Positions 1-11,070 of a stretch of 64,000 bases of DNA are shown one piece after another (the stretch's first letter is position 1; the number at the start of each line of letters is the position of its first letter). A model generated the notes under the pieces. That model was not told the origin of the DNA and did no database searches. It saw nothing but the letters and a program-made list of their open reading frames with translations. The stretch is from Euleptes europaea (Eukaryota; Chordata; Lepidosauria; Squamata; Sphaerodactylidae): contig NC_079312.1 in NCBI RefSeq assembly GCF_029931775.1, positions 13,709,821 through 13,773,820 of the forward strand, read 5' to 3'. Made by a program: the position numbers and the translations under genes.

Positions 1-350
1 ATATCTCCCGCAATTTAAACCCATTATTGTGAGTCCTATCCTCTGCTGCCAACAGGAACAGCTCCTTGCCCTCCTCTAAGTGACAGCCCTTCAAAAACTT
101 AAAGAGAGCAATCACGTCCCCCCTCAACTTCAGACTAAACATTCCCAGCTCCCTCAGCCTTTCCTCATAGGGCTTGGTCTCCAGGCCCCTGATCATCCTC
201 ATCGCTCTCCTCTGCACCTGCTCCATTCTGTCCACATCCATTCTGAAGTGAGGCCTCCAGAATTGCGCACAGTACTCCAGGTGCAGCCTGACCAATGCCA
301 CGTACAGCAGAACTATGACATCTTGTGATTTGGATGACAAAACGGAATTA
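1..350 (-). repeat. CR1 LINE fragment
   Basis: On the minus strand the text matches the end of CR1 ORF2 (the frame around FSLKLRGDVIALFKFLKGC), as in the longer copy at 40-41.8 kb. It is cut by the window edge. Confidence 0.75.
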
Positions 351-1346
351 ATGATGAAGGGCATTTTCTCAAGAGGCGCTAAAATTGTAATTGCGTGGGA
401 TGATTTTAGGCAGTTCTCTTGCTCTTCCACCTTCAAGCTGTAGTGCTCACCAGAGTTGTTAGCTGCCTTCATCTCCCTTTCTCCATGAAATCCAACCCTC
501 TGACTCCTATTCTTTTTGAAATCCAGGCAATTGTATACATTACACTGATTTTATTCCATCGTTCATTAATTCTGCAGCACATTTCTATTGCATTGTTTAC
601 TGTATGTATTATATGTATTATACTAGTATTTTTTGCATTGTTCTTATAAACTCTGTAATCTGCCTTAAAGCTCAACCTTCTTAAAGGCAAGAAGGCTGTT
701 AATGAAAGTGGATTTTAGAATGAGCCTTTATAACATCTATAGCCTAATACCCACTATATTTCCATCCTTAGTTTAGAACTATTTGCATGCCTAGCAACCA
801 ACTTACCTAAGATTACAGAAAGGCACAAAATAGTGTCGGCAGTTGAAGGATCATAACTCCTGAGGGCTTCCGGGGGTGGCGGTTGCGTGACGCCACACAA
901 CAATGCTGCGATGTCACTTCTGGTCAAGTAACCAGAAGTGACAACACATGTCACCAAGACACTCTAGCAATCCCCCAAAATGCTTTGGAGAATCATTACA
1001 GCATAAAAGCAATGTGTGATGTCATTTCTAGTTATGCTATGGGAAGTGATATAGCGGAGCTTATGCAATGTCAGCCCCCCTCCCCATTTCTCCCGCTGCT
1101 GCACTGGGCCACAGTAGGGGGAGGATTGGGGGTGAGAGGTCAAACCTGCCATGCTAAGAACTGCTCCGACACATGTCTTATTTTGTATCATACACATGTA
1201 ATAGCTGAAAAAGCATTATATCTCTCTCTAAATATATAATTTTCTATTTGAAAATTAAAAATACGAGGGCAGAAAGGCAGGGTATAAAGAAATGGCAATC
1301 ACATTGGGTGATGTTTGTGTACTAACTGAGTGGAAGAGCTCCTCAC
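351..1346. other. Intronic / intergenic stretch of gene A
   Basis: No gene seen. About 540-700 resembles a LINE 3' tail. About 870-1070 is a worn repeat with paired GTGACATCACTTC-like words, also seen near 15.3 and 18.1 kb. Confidence 0.4.
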
Positions 1347-1473
1347 CTGAAGACTCTATGTCCCCACTGTCTCCTGGTAGGACTTGCCAGAACATGGTCT
1401 TTTGGCCAGTTTGAATCTGAGACTCGTCAACCATGGGCAAAGATGCATCTGTCTTCTTGAGCTCCGTCAATCC
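1347..1473 (-). CDS. Gene A exon 4: variant KRAB-A exon
   Basis: 127 bp, acceptor tctttttag|gga, donor tcag|gtgagg. It encodes GLTELKKTDASLPMVDES, then QKTMFWQVLPGDSGDIESSG, homologous to exon 4 of B and C. DV, EW and MLE are again missing. Confidence 0.68.
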
Positions 1474-1663
1474 CTAAAAAGAAGAAAACACCCCCAACCC
1501 CAGTTGGACTAGATTTCCCTAGAAGCAGCTTGAATGCACTGCAGAATTGTTACCAGTCCGCTCAGAATAGGATAGGGTCAAGGATTTTCCGGGGGGGGGG
1601 GCGGAACGGGGGCTACCTTGATAACCAGGGGTGATCAGAGGCTGTCTGTCTGGCTCAAACGGA

Positions 1664-1860
1664 GAGAAAAACAATTATCCTTAACTGTGTAAAAAACCAA
1701 ATTGTTATTAATCTCAGTAGATGAAACCATATCTTAACAAGAGTGAGCCACTTACATAAGCCCTCAATAAGACTCAATATCATACCCACAAATTAAGTTA
1801 CCAGTGTTAGAAAAATATTTTTTTTAATCTTTCTAGTTAAGGATAATTGTTCTTTTTGTT
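1664..1860. repeat. Small element with terminal inverted repeats
   Basis: ACAATTATCCTTAACT near 1670 is inverted as AGTTAAGGATAATTGT near 1838, with A-rich flanks that also mirror each other. It may be a MITE. The interior is AT-rich. Confidence 0.4.
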
Positions 1861-1981
1861 TTTGTGGCCTCTGGTAGTCAGCACCCTTTGTGTTTTCTTA
1901 TAGGTCTCTTCTCTTTTTGTCTCAAATGGAGCCCTTGCATGTTGCAAACTGCTCCCCCCCTCCCCCTGGAGAGAAACGTAC

Positions 1982-2064
1982 CTCCATCTGCCCAGTGCCA
2001 GCCGTTTGGTGCTTTTCAAGAGGAAGCTGTGAAATGGAGTGACTTTGCCATTTTGTTTCCCTGC
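1982..2064 (-). pseudogene. Gene A exon 3 homologue with defective acceptor
   Basis: Aligns base for base with the 83-bp linker exon of gene C, including the end ggcagatggag|gtacg. The frame is open in the expected phase (LPLEKHQTAGTGQME). The base pair before the exon is GG rather than AG, so normal splicing into this exon looks impossible. Confidence 0.55.
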
Positions 2065-2103
2065 CCGGTAACAACGGAAGGGAGATTTTAGAAGGGGAAA
2101 TGC

Positions 2104-2470
2104 CGCTTGCCTCTTCATCATTGGGGTGCCCAGCTGCAACGGAAAAGACAACACATAGTTAAATTGCGGAACTCCCTGCCCCAGGATGTGGGGATGGCTG
2201 TCAGCTTGGAAGGCTTTAAGAAGGGAGTGGACATGTTCATGGGCTATCCATGGCTACTAGTCAAAATGGATACTAGTTATGATGCTTACCTAATCTCTCC
2301 AGTATCAGAGAAGCGTGCCTATTATATTAGGTGCTGTGGAACATAGGCGGGATAACGCTACTGCATTTATCTTGTTTGTGACTTCCTAGAGGCACCTGGT
2401 TGGCCACTGTGTGAACAGACTACTGGACGTGATGGGCCTTGGTCTGATCCAGCTTTTCTTATGCGCTTAT
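2104..2470 (+). repeat. CR1-like LINE 3' end
   Basis: Shares the AACTCCCTGCCCCAGGATGT ... GAGGCACCTGGTTGGCCACT ... GGTCTGATCCAGC text with 43135-43560. This is the typical C-terminal and 3' tail of a CR1-type element. Confidence 0.65.
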
Positions 2471-2934
2471 GTTCTCAAGTTTCCTGCCCCCTTTAACAGT
2501 TCCATACAACCAGAGGGAACTGGGACACAGACAGGTTGTCATATGGGGGGGGGGGAGAAAGAGAAGGTGCACAACAGGATTCTCTCCTGCTTTGGTTTTC
2601 AGCATCTCATATCTTGAAAGGGTTTTTTCCCCCAATGATCCAGAAAAGCAGCTGTCTTGAAAAAGATAGAAACATCCCAGTGAAACAGGCTCTTGTAAAA
2701 TCTAAGAATGAAAACAGCCTGGATCAGAGGGGGATGCATCAAATGTACAGCTTTTACTTTGTTTTATTGCCTAATAGTAATTATTGATTGACATTACTGG
2801 ATCAGGCATTTCTAGGATGGACAGATGCAGACAAAGAGGTCACCAGAGTAGAGAGGAAGGGACATTGCCTGGACCAGCTCTCCTCTCTCTGGCTGCCAAA
2901 ATTCCATGATCTCCATAATTATTGAAGGTACTTT

Positions 2935-3060
2935 CAGGCGGGTAGCTGTGTTGGTCTGTAGTAGAAGAGCTAGATTCATATTCAACAGCACCTTAGAGCA
3001 TCATGATTTTCAGGGTATCAGCTTTTGAGAGTCAAAGCTCCCTTCATCAGATTGAAGGTA
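2935..3060 (-). repeat. Penelope-like 3' end (hammerhead-tail family)
   Basis: Contains GGGTAGCTGTGTTGGTCTG ... TTTTGAGAGTCAAAGCTCCC-TTCATCAG. On the minus strand this is a worn hammerhead core, CTGATGA, stem II, then CAAAAGCT. Confidence 0.5.
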
Positions 3061-3121
3061 CCAAAGACTTACTGCCCTTATTTTTCAGCTGGAAATCATG
3101 TCCACTAAATTCATCCCCTGC

Positions 3122-3310
3122 AATTCAAAGAGGCAGTGTGGTACAGCAGTTCGTGTATTAGCCAGGAACAAGTTTGAATTCCTGCTCAGCCACAATGCTC
3201 AGATCTAAGGCCACTCTCTCTATCTCGGCCTGGGCTACCTTACAGGTTTGTTGTGAGGATAACACGGAGGAGGGTCAAACCCCCTGGAATTCTGTGCTGG
3301 AAGAGATGGA
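3122..3310 (+). repeat. tRNA-derived SINE (worn)
   Basis: The head GAGGCAGTGTGGTACAGCAG with a B-box-like AGTTTGAATTCC is followed by the CTACCTTACAGGTTTGTTGTGAG body common to squamate SINEs. Confidence 0.5.
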
Positions 3311-3709
3311 TAAAAGTGCAATATGCACCTTTTCAGATTCAGGTCCTGTTAACTGCTTAGTTTTGAGCTTTCATGGTGCCTTCTCAGGTTGACCGATAGC
3401 CTACTTAAATGTGCTTCTCTTTAAAATACAAAGTATTAGAAACAGACCCATGTCTGGGGGACACCTGTTCTAATTTAAAGGCACAGCCTTTCACTTCAAA
3501 GGGAAGCTAATTTCAGCAGCCTGTGGGAAAATTCTCTATTCTGGCCTCCCTCTGTTTTGACTGGACTTTCCTTATGGAAAGAATCGACTCCTACATGGCA
3601 AAACTGCATCTGTTTGAACTGTGTCTTCTGTGTAGCAACTGAAGGCCCAGGAGTCTCAGCCTTACCGACAGGGAAGATGCAGAGTTCTGAATAGCTCCAT
3701 GAATCTTAC

Positions 3710-3818
3710 CGAGTAATTTCATCTCCCCTTGGATGGTCTCCCTGGCTTCCTTGTGCATCTTGCTCCGCGCAGGGCCCAACGGCTCCTCTTCGGCTTTTCT
3801 GGACGGAAGCCACCCCTC
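3710..3818 (-). CDS. Gene A exon 2: first KRAB-A-like segment
   Basis: 109 bp, acceptor cattgcag|gag, donor actcg|gtaaga, same length and phases as in B and C. The residues (GPARSKMHKEARETIQG then LLG) are the most diverged of the three copies from the KRAB-A pattern. Confidence 0.62.
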
Positions 3819-3909
3819 CTGCAATGGCCCATGAAACAGGAAGATCTGTCTCAGAACTGATTGTGAGAGACATTCTGCTCCCCACCCCCAACTTTTGACA
3901 TTAATTCAT

Positions 3910-4205
3910 GAGATAATGGTGTTGTGGTTAAGAGTGGTGGACTGTAATCTGGAGAACTGGGTTTGATTCCCCACTCCTCCACGAGTGGTGGACTCTAATC
4001 TGGAGAACTGGGTTTGTTTCCTTGCTCCTCCATATGCAGCCTGCTGGGTGACCTTGGGCTAGTCACAGTTCTCTCCCAACTCTCTCAGCCCCACCTACCT
4101 CACAAGGGTGCCTGTTGTGGAGAGGGGAAGGTGATTTTAAACTGCTTTGAGACTCCTTAAAGGTAGAAAAGAGCGGGGTATAAAAACCAACTCTTCTTCT
4201 TCTTC
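3910..4205 (+). repeat. Sauria-SINE-like element
   Basis: tRNA-like head (GTTGTGGTTAAGAG, B box GGTTTGATTCCC), body GGTGACCTTGGGCTAGTCAC, and tail ending TATAAAAACCAACTCTTCTT. The head's B-box segment is duplicated in tandem. Confidence 0.75.
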
Positions 4206-5039
4206 CATATGTCCTTGTGTGCCCACAATGGTTGCCAGGCAGCCCCCCGTCAGCTATCCCACCACTCAGAGAAGCCTGTCTGGCATTGACCATAGCCCGG
4301 GCCTTTTCCATCGTGAGTTCAGCTCTGTGGAATGGATCCCTGAAGAGGTGAGAGGGGCCCGCTTGTTGGAGCTCTTCCAAAGGTGCTGCAAAGTCCTGCT
4401 AGTTTGCCAGGGCTTTTAAGGGGGTTTAAATGGCAAGCATCTTCTTTTGGCTGGGGGGAGGGAGGGAGATTTGGAGTTGGCGGTTTTATTTTTAGTTTTC
4501 TGAAAACATTACGGTTGCAAGGAAAGGTGAGATTATTCTAATAAATAAATAAATAATCTTGAGGACCAAGGAGGCTTGCAGATGCATTTCTCTGTCACCG
4601 CTTTTGGACCATTGAGAGGGAGGCATAGGACTAGCAGAATTCCCACAGCTATACAGTTCCCTGCACACTGAAATAATGCTATTTTGTCAGTCCTTGACAT
4701 GCTGAGGAAAAGCTTCACTTGGGGATTTTTTACTCTGCCCTGAGAGATGAAGCACCTGACAAGGAGGAAAAAAAGGCGGCAAACCTCAAAAAGGAGGCAA
4801 ACCTCATACCCTCCCAAAACAACAGGTGTCTCGGGCACCAAGAACACGACCACATTTTTATTCTGGTATCAGATTTCATAGAATAGAGCCCACTTCTTCA
4901 GAGGCTATGAGTGTATCCACTAACAAGGATTGTAGGATTGACCAGTAAAGAAGAATACACAAAAATGGAAAACTTTCCCCCAGGAATGATGAATCTTTAT
5001 TCACAAGAATTAGTTGCTTGTTCACACTAATTCAGTAGC

Positions 5040-5158
5040 CAATAAATTAATTTAAATTATGACCTTTTATGTGTTTTCATAGCTGTTTTATTTATATTGT
5101 AATTCGCCTTGAGTTCCAAAAGGGAGAAAAGCGGCTTGTAAATGTTTTAAATAATAAA
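5040..5158 (+). repeat. LINE 3' tail
   Basis: ATTGTAATTCGCCTTGAGTT ... GGAGAAAAGCGGCTTGTAAA ... AATAATAAAATAAAG is the usual end of L2/CR1-like elements. Confidence 0.45.
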
Positions 5159-5227
5159 ATAAAGTAACTGAATGTTTCTGTTGCATAAGTGATGAACAGA
5201 TACAATGCAGCATAAACACTGTCCTTC

Positions 5228-5335
5228 AATGTTCCTCCTCTGAAGATGCCTGCCACAGCTGCTGGCGAAACGTCAGGAAAGAAAATACCAAGACCACGGT
5301 CACACAGCCCCGATAACCTACAAGAACCAATGAGT
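5228..5335 (+). repeat. Penelope-like element 3' end with hammerhead core
   Basis: Truncated copy of the same 3' end found at 31.7, 47.7 and 59.6 kb. It carries CTGAAGA, a GCC/GGC stem II, GAAACGTC and AGGAAAG (hammerhead order) and ends ACCTACAAGAACCAA. Confidence 0.7.
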
Positions 5336-5440
5336 TAGCCATTCCTTAGTGTTATCACCTCTACCCCCATTTTAATTGAAAAAACACAGATGGTGTCAAC
5401 AACCCCATTGACAATGAAGATTCTGGGATTAAATCCTCAC

Positions 5441-6130
5441 CTGCTGTTTCTCTGCCTCGGCTGATCGCTGGCTCACTAGGAAAACATCTACCAGGGCTGC
5501 AGCCTGGGTGCAGTTCTCAGGACTGCCTGCCCTGATCCAGCTCTGCAGTTCCGGTGGCAGGATGGCCAGGAACTGCTCCAGGATCAGCAGCTCCAGGATC
5601 TGCTCTTTCGAGTGCCTCTCCGGCCTCAGCCACCTGTGGCAAAGCTCCTGCAGCTGACTGTAGATCAGTCTTGGGTCTTCCACCTCCTGGAAGCGGAACT
5701 GCCGGAAGTGCTGACGCAGGGTTTCTGTGCGTCTGGCTTCACCACGCAAGATGGCCGCCCTCACTTTCCCATAATCCTCACTGTCTCTGACTTCCAGGCC
5801 GCCAAAGGCCTTCTGGGCTTCTCTGCTGAGTGCTGGCAGGAGCCGGGCCACCCATTCTTCCCTGGGCCACTGGCAGGCTTTTGCCACTTGCTCAAAGGAG
5901 GCCAGGAAGGCCTTAGCATCATCCCAGGGTCCGGGCTCCTTCCCCGACCCCATGTGAGGGAAATCCATTCTTCCCAAGAACTCCTGACTTGGGGCTTCCC
6001 AGCACAGTGCCTCTCTTCCCTCTTGCCATGTTCTCCATCTGGGCTGCTCCACCATATGTTGAGGCTGAAGTATCTGGATATCTTCTCTTTGTTCCTGTTG
6101 TGGGCCTGTAGAATTTTGGTCCATCCTCAT
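5441..6130 (-). CDS. Gene A exon 1: extended SCAN domain
   Basis: Ends at acagcag|gtgagg. It encodes the capsid-like lobe ([19 protein letters not shown]) and a full SCAN domain, with [20 protein letters not shown] and [18 protein letters not shown]. The ATG at 6130 aligns with the starts of B and C; an in-frame ATG at 6193 would add 21 residues (MESICQQDR...). The plus-strand open frame over the same bases is only a shadow. Confidence 0.78.
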
Positions 6131-6288
6131 TTTTACTGCTGGCTCCACACCTGCAAATCTAGAATAGCGATCCTGCTGGCAAATAGATTCCATCTAGAAA
6201 ATCTTTGCAGTCACAGCTTAACCCCAAAAAAGAAAAGGCCCAACCTCTCAAATTACCCCACTGCAAAGAGGCTGACGCTTGGTGGCGA

Positions 6289-6430
6289 ATCATAGGATCA
6301 TAGTTGGAAGGGACCACCAGGGTCATCTAGTCCAACCCCCTGCACAATGCAGGAAATTCACAATTAACTCCCTCACACACCCCCAGTGACCTCTACTCCA
6401 TGCCCAGAAGATGGCCAAGATGCCTTATAC
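6289..6430 (-). repeat. CR1 3' tail
   Basis: AATCATAG repeats plus GTTGGAAGGGACCACCAGGG and CCCTGCACAATGCAGGAAAT are the reverse of the CR1 3' UTR seen elsewhere in the window. Confidence 0.7.
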
Positions 6431-6639
6431 TGAATCAGACCTCCCCTTCCCAAACCCTGCCCTCCTCAGGCTCCGCTCCCAAAACCTCCTGCCGGTGGCA
6501 AAGACGGACCTGGCAACTCTACCAATCATACAGATCCTTCTGAAAACATAGGACAAATGGAAAACAAGCTCTCATGAGAACAGAGTGTGCCCAATTTTTA
6601 ACAAAACCTAGTATGGCTGATGGGCTCAGTCCTGTGCCT

Positions 6640-6750
6640 GGGGTTGCCAACCTCCAGGAGGGACCTGGAGAGCTCCTGGAATCACAGTTGATCTCCAGAC
6701 TACAGTGATCAGCTCCCCTGGAGAAAACAGCTGCTTTGGAGGGTGAATAA
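6640..6750 (+). repeat. Partial hAT-like MITE (GGGTTGCCAACCTCCAGG family)
   Basis: Begins GGGGTTGCCAACCTCCAGG and keeps GATCAGCTCCCCTGGAGAAA. The right half is missing. Confidence 0.6.
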
Positions 6751-6837
6751 GGTTGCCAGGCTCCTTCTGGCAAACGGTGGGAGTTTTACGGGGGCAGGGC
6801 TGGGGGTGGTAATCTGCATGCCCAGCGCAATGATGTA

Positions 6838-7346
6838 CCGTATTTTTCGCTCCATAAGATGCACTTTTTTCCTCCTCAAAAGTGAGGGGAAATGTGGGTG
6901 CGTCTTATGGAGTGAATGTGCATCTTATGGACCCTAGCCCAGTCCATAAGATGCACATTCTAGCTTGGAAGGAAGGCGGGAGGGGCGCACAGAGCCGGCT
7001 GGGCAGAACGACGCGGGCCGGTGTTCCCTGCCCCGACGGCCAGCTGGGAGGCGAGCGGGCCTGCTCTGTGCACCCGCCTCCCAGCTGGCCATCAGGGCAG
7101 GGAACGCCGGCTCGCGTCGTTCTGGCGCGCCCAGCTCTGTGCGCCCCGCGCGCCAGAACGGCACGAGCCGGCGTTCCCCGCCCCGACGGCTAGCTGGGAG
7201 GCGGGGGGAGCGCACAGAGCGGCTGGGCGCGCCAGAACGACGCGAGCCGGCGTTCCCCACCCCGACGGCCAGCTGGGAGGCGGGGGGGCGCACAGAGCGG
7301 CTGGGCGTCTTATGGTCCGGTGTGTCTAATGGAGCGAAAAATACGG
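6838..7346. mobile_element. Short DNA transposon with long TIRs and GC-rich internal repeats
   Basis: Ends CCGTATTTTTCGCTCCAT and its inverted partner ATGGAGCGAAAAATACGG, with TA on both sides (TA target duplication). The interior holds several roughly 70-bp GC-rich units in direct and inverted orientation (GACGGCCAGCTGGGAGGCG). No transposase frame. The long frames through it are artefacts of the repeats. Confidence 0.75.
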
Positions 7347-7550
7347 TAACTTCTGCGTCAATGGGGAAGCCCCAGATGGTGCCAGGGACACTTAGAATAA
7401 AGCTTCTGCCACAATCAATTCAGTAGTTTTAAGGTGTCACCAGACTCTTTGTTATTTTGGCTGTGGCAGATCTAACATGGCTAACCCCTCTGGAACACTT
7501 TGGCTACTGTTTCCAGGATTCCTTTCCACCCCACCTTTCCATCAACTTAC

Positions 7551-7690
7551 CTCTCCCGCAACCACTCACAAACTAAAGTCCTGCCACAGGAAGAAGAGGG
7601 GAAAAACTACTTCCTCATTGGCTTCCCCACCCCTGTGCTCAGATTTCTTAACTGCTCCAAAAACTGGCATTTAACCCTTCGAGGTTCTGG
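7551..7690 (-). other. Probable 5' noncoding exon of gene A
   Basis: Ends at the donor gggagag|gtaagttg. It is similar over about 130 bases to 33879-34015, the equivalent segment upstream of gene B. It has no significant open frame. The 5' end is approximate. Confidence 0.55.
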
Positions 7691-7830
7691 AGAACCACCA
7701 TGAGGACTGGGCACTATACCACAAAACCTTATGCTAAAATAACAGCTTCTTATTCTTTAAGGTGCCAGAAGACTCATGTGTTTTTGTTCTGATAATGATG
7801 ATGATGGATAGATGCCATTCATCATCATTT

Positions 7831-8033
7831 AGAGGAAGGGATGTGGCTCAGTGGCAGAGCATCTGTTTGGCATGCAGAAGGTCCCAGGTTCAATCTCTGG
7901 CATCTCCAGTTAAATGGACCAGGCAATAGGGGATGTCAAAGACCTCGACCTCTGGAGAACTGCTGCCAGTCTGAGTAGACAATACTGACCTAGATGGAGC
8001 AAAGGTCTGATTCAGCATAAGGCAATGTCTTGC
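7831..8033 (+). repeat. tRNA-derived SINE (type 2)
   Basis: Head GTGGCTCAGTGGCAGAGCAT with B box GGTTCAATCTC; tail CTGCCAGTCTGAGTAGACAA ... GGTCTGATTCAGCATAAGGC. Confidence 0.75.
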
Positions 8034-8431
8034 CTTGCCTGTAAGATCCCTCAGGCAGGAACCTCATTGATTGCTTCATTACAATCTCATTACAACCTCA
8101 TTACAATCACTGTGGAATCCTGTGAAACGCACCCTTCCTTTCCAGAAGCTGAAAACATCTCAACCCACACAAGTTCTTGGATCCATTTCAATCTGGGTTC
8201 AGGCAGAGATCTGGGACAGTCTGAGGCTGCCACCCCACACCGACTCAAGAGCTGCTTCTAAACTAACAGACACAGGACAGAGGACTAGGGAGTAACTTTC
8301 CCTGAATTCAGTAGCACCTGTTTCTGCATTAGACAGAGATCAGGGTTAGAGCAGCTGCAAAACTGCATGCTTGCTTGCTTGGGTATAGTCAAACTGAATC
8401 CACTGGGTCTTCCTTTCAAGTAAAAATGAGT

Positions 8432-8520
8432 AAATGAAGCTGCCTTTTACTGAGTCAGATTCTTGGTCTATCACGGCCAGTATTGTCTACTCTGTCTGGC
8501 AGCGGGCTGGAGTGGCAACT
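8432..8520 (-). repeat. Type 2 SINE 3' part
   Basis: GAAGCTGCCTTTTACTGAGTCAGA ... is the inverted tail of the type 2 SINE; the head is missing. Confidence 0.55.
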
Positions 8521-8559
8521 CTACTTGCCTTCCATCTGGATCACTAGGAAAAATTGTTG

Positions 8560-8830
8560 AAAAGGGCAGTTAAAGTGATCAAGGGGGTTGGAGCCCTTTC
8601 TTTATAAAGAACTGATGAAGAGGTGTGGGGCTTTCGAGTTTAGAGAAAGGGCATGTAAGGGAGGGCAAATAAAGATCTGAAAAGTTATTATCGGTTTGGA
8701 GAAAGTGGACAGACATAATATTTTGTTTCCTTGGTCATTATAGAAAACCATGGCGAGGGATCATCTGATTAAATTGATTAGTGGTTAGTTCTGGAAAGGC
8801 CCAAGATTTTTTTTTGCATATTTCTGGAGT
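8560..8830 (+). repeat. CR1-like LINE fragment (old)
   Basis: GTGATCAAGGGGGTTGGAGC ... GGGGCTTTCGAGTTTAGAGAAAGG follows the LKxLGLFSLEKRRLRGD part of CR1 ORF2. Strongly worn. Confidence 0.45.
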
Positions 8831-9244
8831 TTGCTAACACAACTTACGGAGACGACAACTGGTTTAGGGGGGCTTTTAGGGGCAGGTAGAGCTACGAGCA
8901 GTTCTTAGCCACAGAAGGCAAAGAGAAGCATAACAAGAAGGTGGGAATAAATCACAGGCAGTCTTAGAAGTATGAAGTTAGTGTATGTATGGCTACACAT
9001 TGTGGTGTTCTTTAAAACAGTGTTAGGATGTTACGAAGTGGTCATTACCGGTGCTTGTGATTTTTTAGCTCCCCTTCTCCACTGTTGTAGATAAACAGAG
9101 CCTCCAGCTACAGAGGCAGCCTACCTCCAAACACCAGATGCTGAGTGAAGACCAACAGACATCACCGTCATGTCCTTGTTCTGAAGCTTCTGCTTAACAG
9201 CTGTGAAAAACACAACAATGGATTAAATGAACCCAGGTCTGCTC
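8831..9244. other. Intergenic stretch between gene A and gene B
   Basis: No gene, RNA gene or clear repeat recognised. Confidence 0.3.
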
Positions 9245-9462
9245 CAGCTACACGTTTCTGAGGGTTATTTATTACATTCTTATCTCGCCCTTCCTTTGAG
9301 GAGTTTGGGGTGGCATCCAAGGCGCTCCCTTTCTTCTTTTTAATTGCTGCAACCCTGTGAGATAGGCTAGGCTAAAAAGGCATGCCAGGCTCAAAGGCAC
9401 CAAGTTTCATGGCAAGCGGGGATTTGAACTTGGGTCTCTCCACTCCTAGTCCAACAACAATC
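9245..9462 (-). repeat. tRNA-derived SINE (worn)
   Basis: On the minus strand: AAGTTCAAATCCCCGC as B box, then the CCTATCTCACAGGGTTGCAG body. Confidence 0.45.
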
Positions 9463-9954
9463 CCACAGGTGTTTACTCCGACTTGACTGTAAACAAATCT
9501 CCTAACTATTTAATTTTAATTTAATTTCCCCATTAAATTTTTTAATTAATTTATTAAAACATTTATATCCCACCTTGCCTCACATCCGAAGTGGCTCACA
9601 AGTAAAAGTTTAAAAAAAAACAAGGGGGAAAATAATATTTAAATATCAATTTATTTTTAAAATACGCACAAGGAGCAGGATAACAAAACAGAGAAACAGT
9701 CAACCATCAGCAAGAAGAAAGAAATACAAAACATTCGGACAGTGTGTGAGATTCACTATTATCTGATCACATGTATATGAGCTACATAGGGCACAGACAA
9801 CATTTTCCTGCCCTTTGGATTCTCTGGCCTGTAAGACGAATTATTGGAGTTGGAAGTTTTCTATAGAATGGTCTAAAAACTCTGTCAATGCATTCCTTGG
9901 ATTCTCTAGTGGCTTATCAAAGTGACAACAGATTTCCCCCATACTTGGGAGTTA

Positions 9955-10816
9955 TCCATCATTTTTCTCCCCTATATGAATCCTCAATCTGTTCAATCAG
10001 TTTCTTTCTCTGAGGAAAAAAAATATTTTTTCATATTCTGTGTCCTGCACAAACTTTGCGGTGTCTCCTTGAATTTTCGTACTCGCTGAAAGAAGTCCAC
10101 GCCACAGGGCCATTCATAGGAATTCTCCCGTATAAGAATCCTCTGATGTTCAGTCAGCTGGCTTCTCCTTTCAAGGGAAACCTTCTTTCACAACAGGGAC
10201 AGACAGGCCCTCTCCCTTACTGCATTTCTAATGTCGCCTCTAAAGGATTGTGCACAATACATTCTATTTCCAGTATAAATTCACAGATGTTGAATTGATT
10301 TCTTGCCCATTTTCTTCACACAGAGAGCATTTATAAGTCTTCTTTCTCGTCCATCTACTCAAGATGCCCCCTCAAATCATCTTTCTGGCCAAAACTTCTC
10401 CTGCCGAATTCGTACAAGTTCTCTCATGCACGAATTCCAGTATCTTTACCAAGATCCGGTTTCCGACCGGGTTCTTCCCCCTCCACAGGGCACACCTTGG
10501 AGGTTTCTTTCCCGTGTGCACCAAATCAACTCCTGATCTAGAATGGAATCTTCTCACTCTCGAGGCCAAGGGTCATTCAGGTCTTGGAGGCACAACAGTT
10601 TCGCTACTACTAGCAGCTGTACCCCTTCCTGCGATTCATTCTCTCCTTCCGCTGGTCTTGTCCTCTGCTGCCTTTCAGAACTGCGCCTCTGCTGTTGAAC
10701 CTTAGCAGCCACCAACACCTTCCTTTGGGTTAAATCTGGCACAGTCCTGAGCATTTCCTTGGCTCACTTCCTCCGCACTGAGAATTCTCTACCGAGCTTT
10801 TCCCCTTCCCTGCCAC
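9955..10816 (-). pseudogene. Second decayed zinc-finger terminal exon
   Basis: The acceptor ctctgcag|gtggcag at 10816 is kept, and the leader VENSQCGGSEP matches gene C exon 6. Further on the minus strand, CPCCERRFPLKRRSQLTEHQ is one recognisable finger and TGKKPPRCALWRGKN is a linker plus a worn finger start. Several frameshifts break the array. It lies downstream of gene B, so it is either a spare terminal exon or the remnant of a fourth gene whose 5' exons are gone. Confidence 0.7.
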
Positions 10817-11070
10817 CTGCAGAGAAAGAAAGAGAGGAAGGTTCTGCACTACGTACGTATAAAGCAATATTTGCATTTGGGGCAAAGCAATGGTCAACTT
10901 TGCAATTGTTCCCAATTATGCAGTTGTGCTTTTTTGCTTATTTTGCATCATTGATTCTGCCCGTGTTAGCTGGAGGATTGACAACATGAAGCTCGAAAGA
11001 TCAGAGCTGTCCTCATCTGGATTTACTAACCATGCCTGACATCACATTCTCCCTGTTGGGAGGGGAAGGA

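Larger units (their letters stand above)
1347..6130 (-). other. Gene A: partial SCAN / KRAB-like gene running off the left edge
   Basis: Exons 6130-5441, 3818-3710, 2064-1982 and 1473-1347 match exons 1-4 of B and C in order, length and phase. The KRAB-B-like and zinc-finger exons expected next are not in the window. All four exon frames are open. The splice acceptor of exon 3, however, reads accgg where C has tgcag; the only nearby AG would shift the frame, and skipping exon 3 also breaks phase. Gene A may therefore be a recent pseudogene or may use another exon. Expression is unknown. Confidence 0.6.

Noticed and set aside
5612-6295. 227-codon plus-strand frame
   Set aside because: Shadow of the gene A SCAN exon on the other strand; the same shadow recurs over the B and C copies.
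6934-7426. Gly/Arg/Ala-rich frames on both strands
   Set aside because: Product of the GC-rich repeated core of a TIR element.
7831-8033. tRNA genes (A- and B-box words at many sites)
   Set aside because: Boxes occur in tRNA-derived SINE heads without a full cloverleaf and are followed by SINE bodies.
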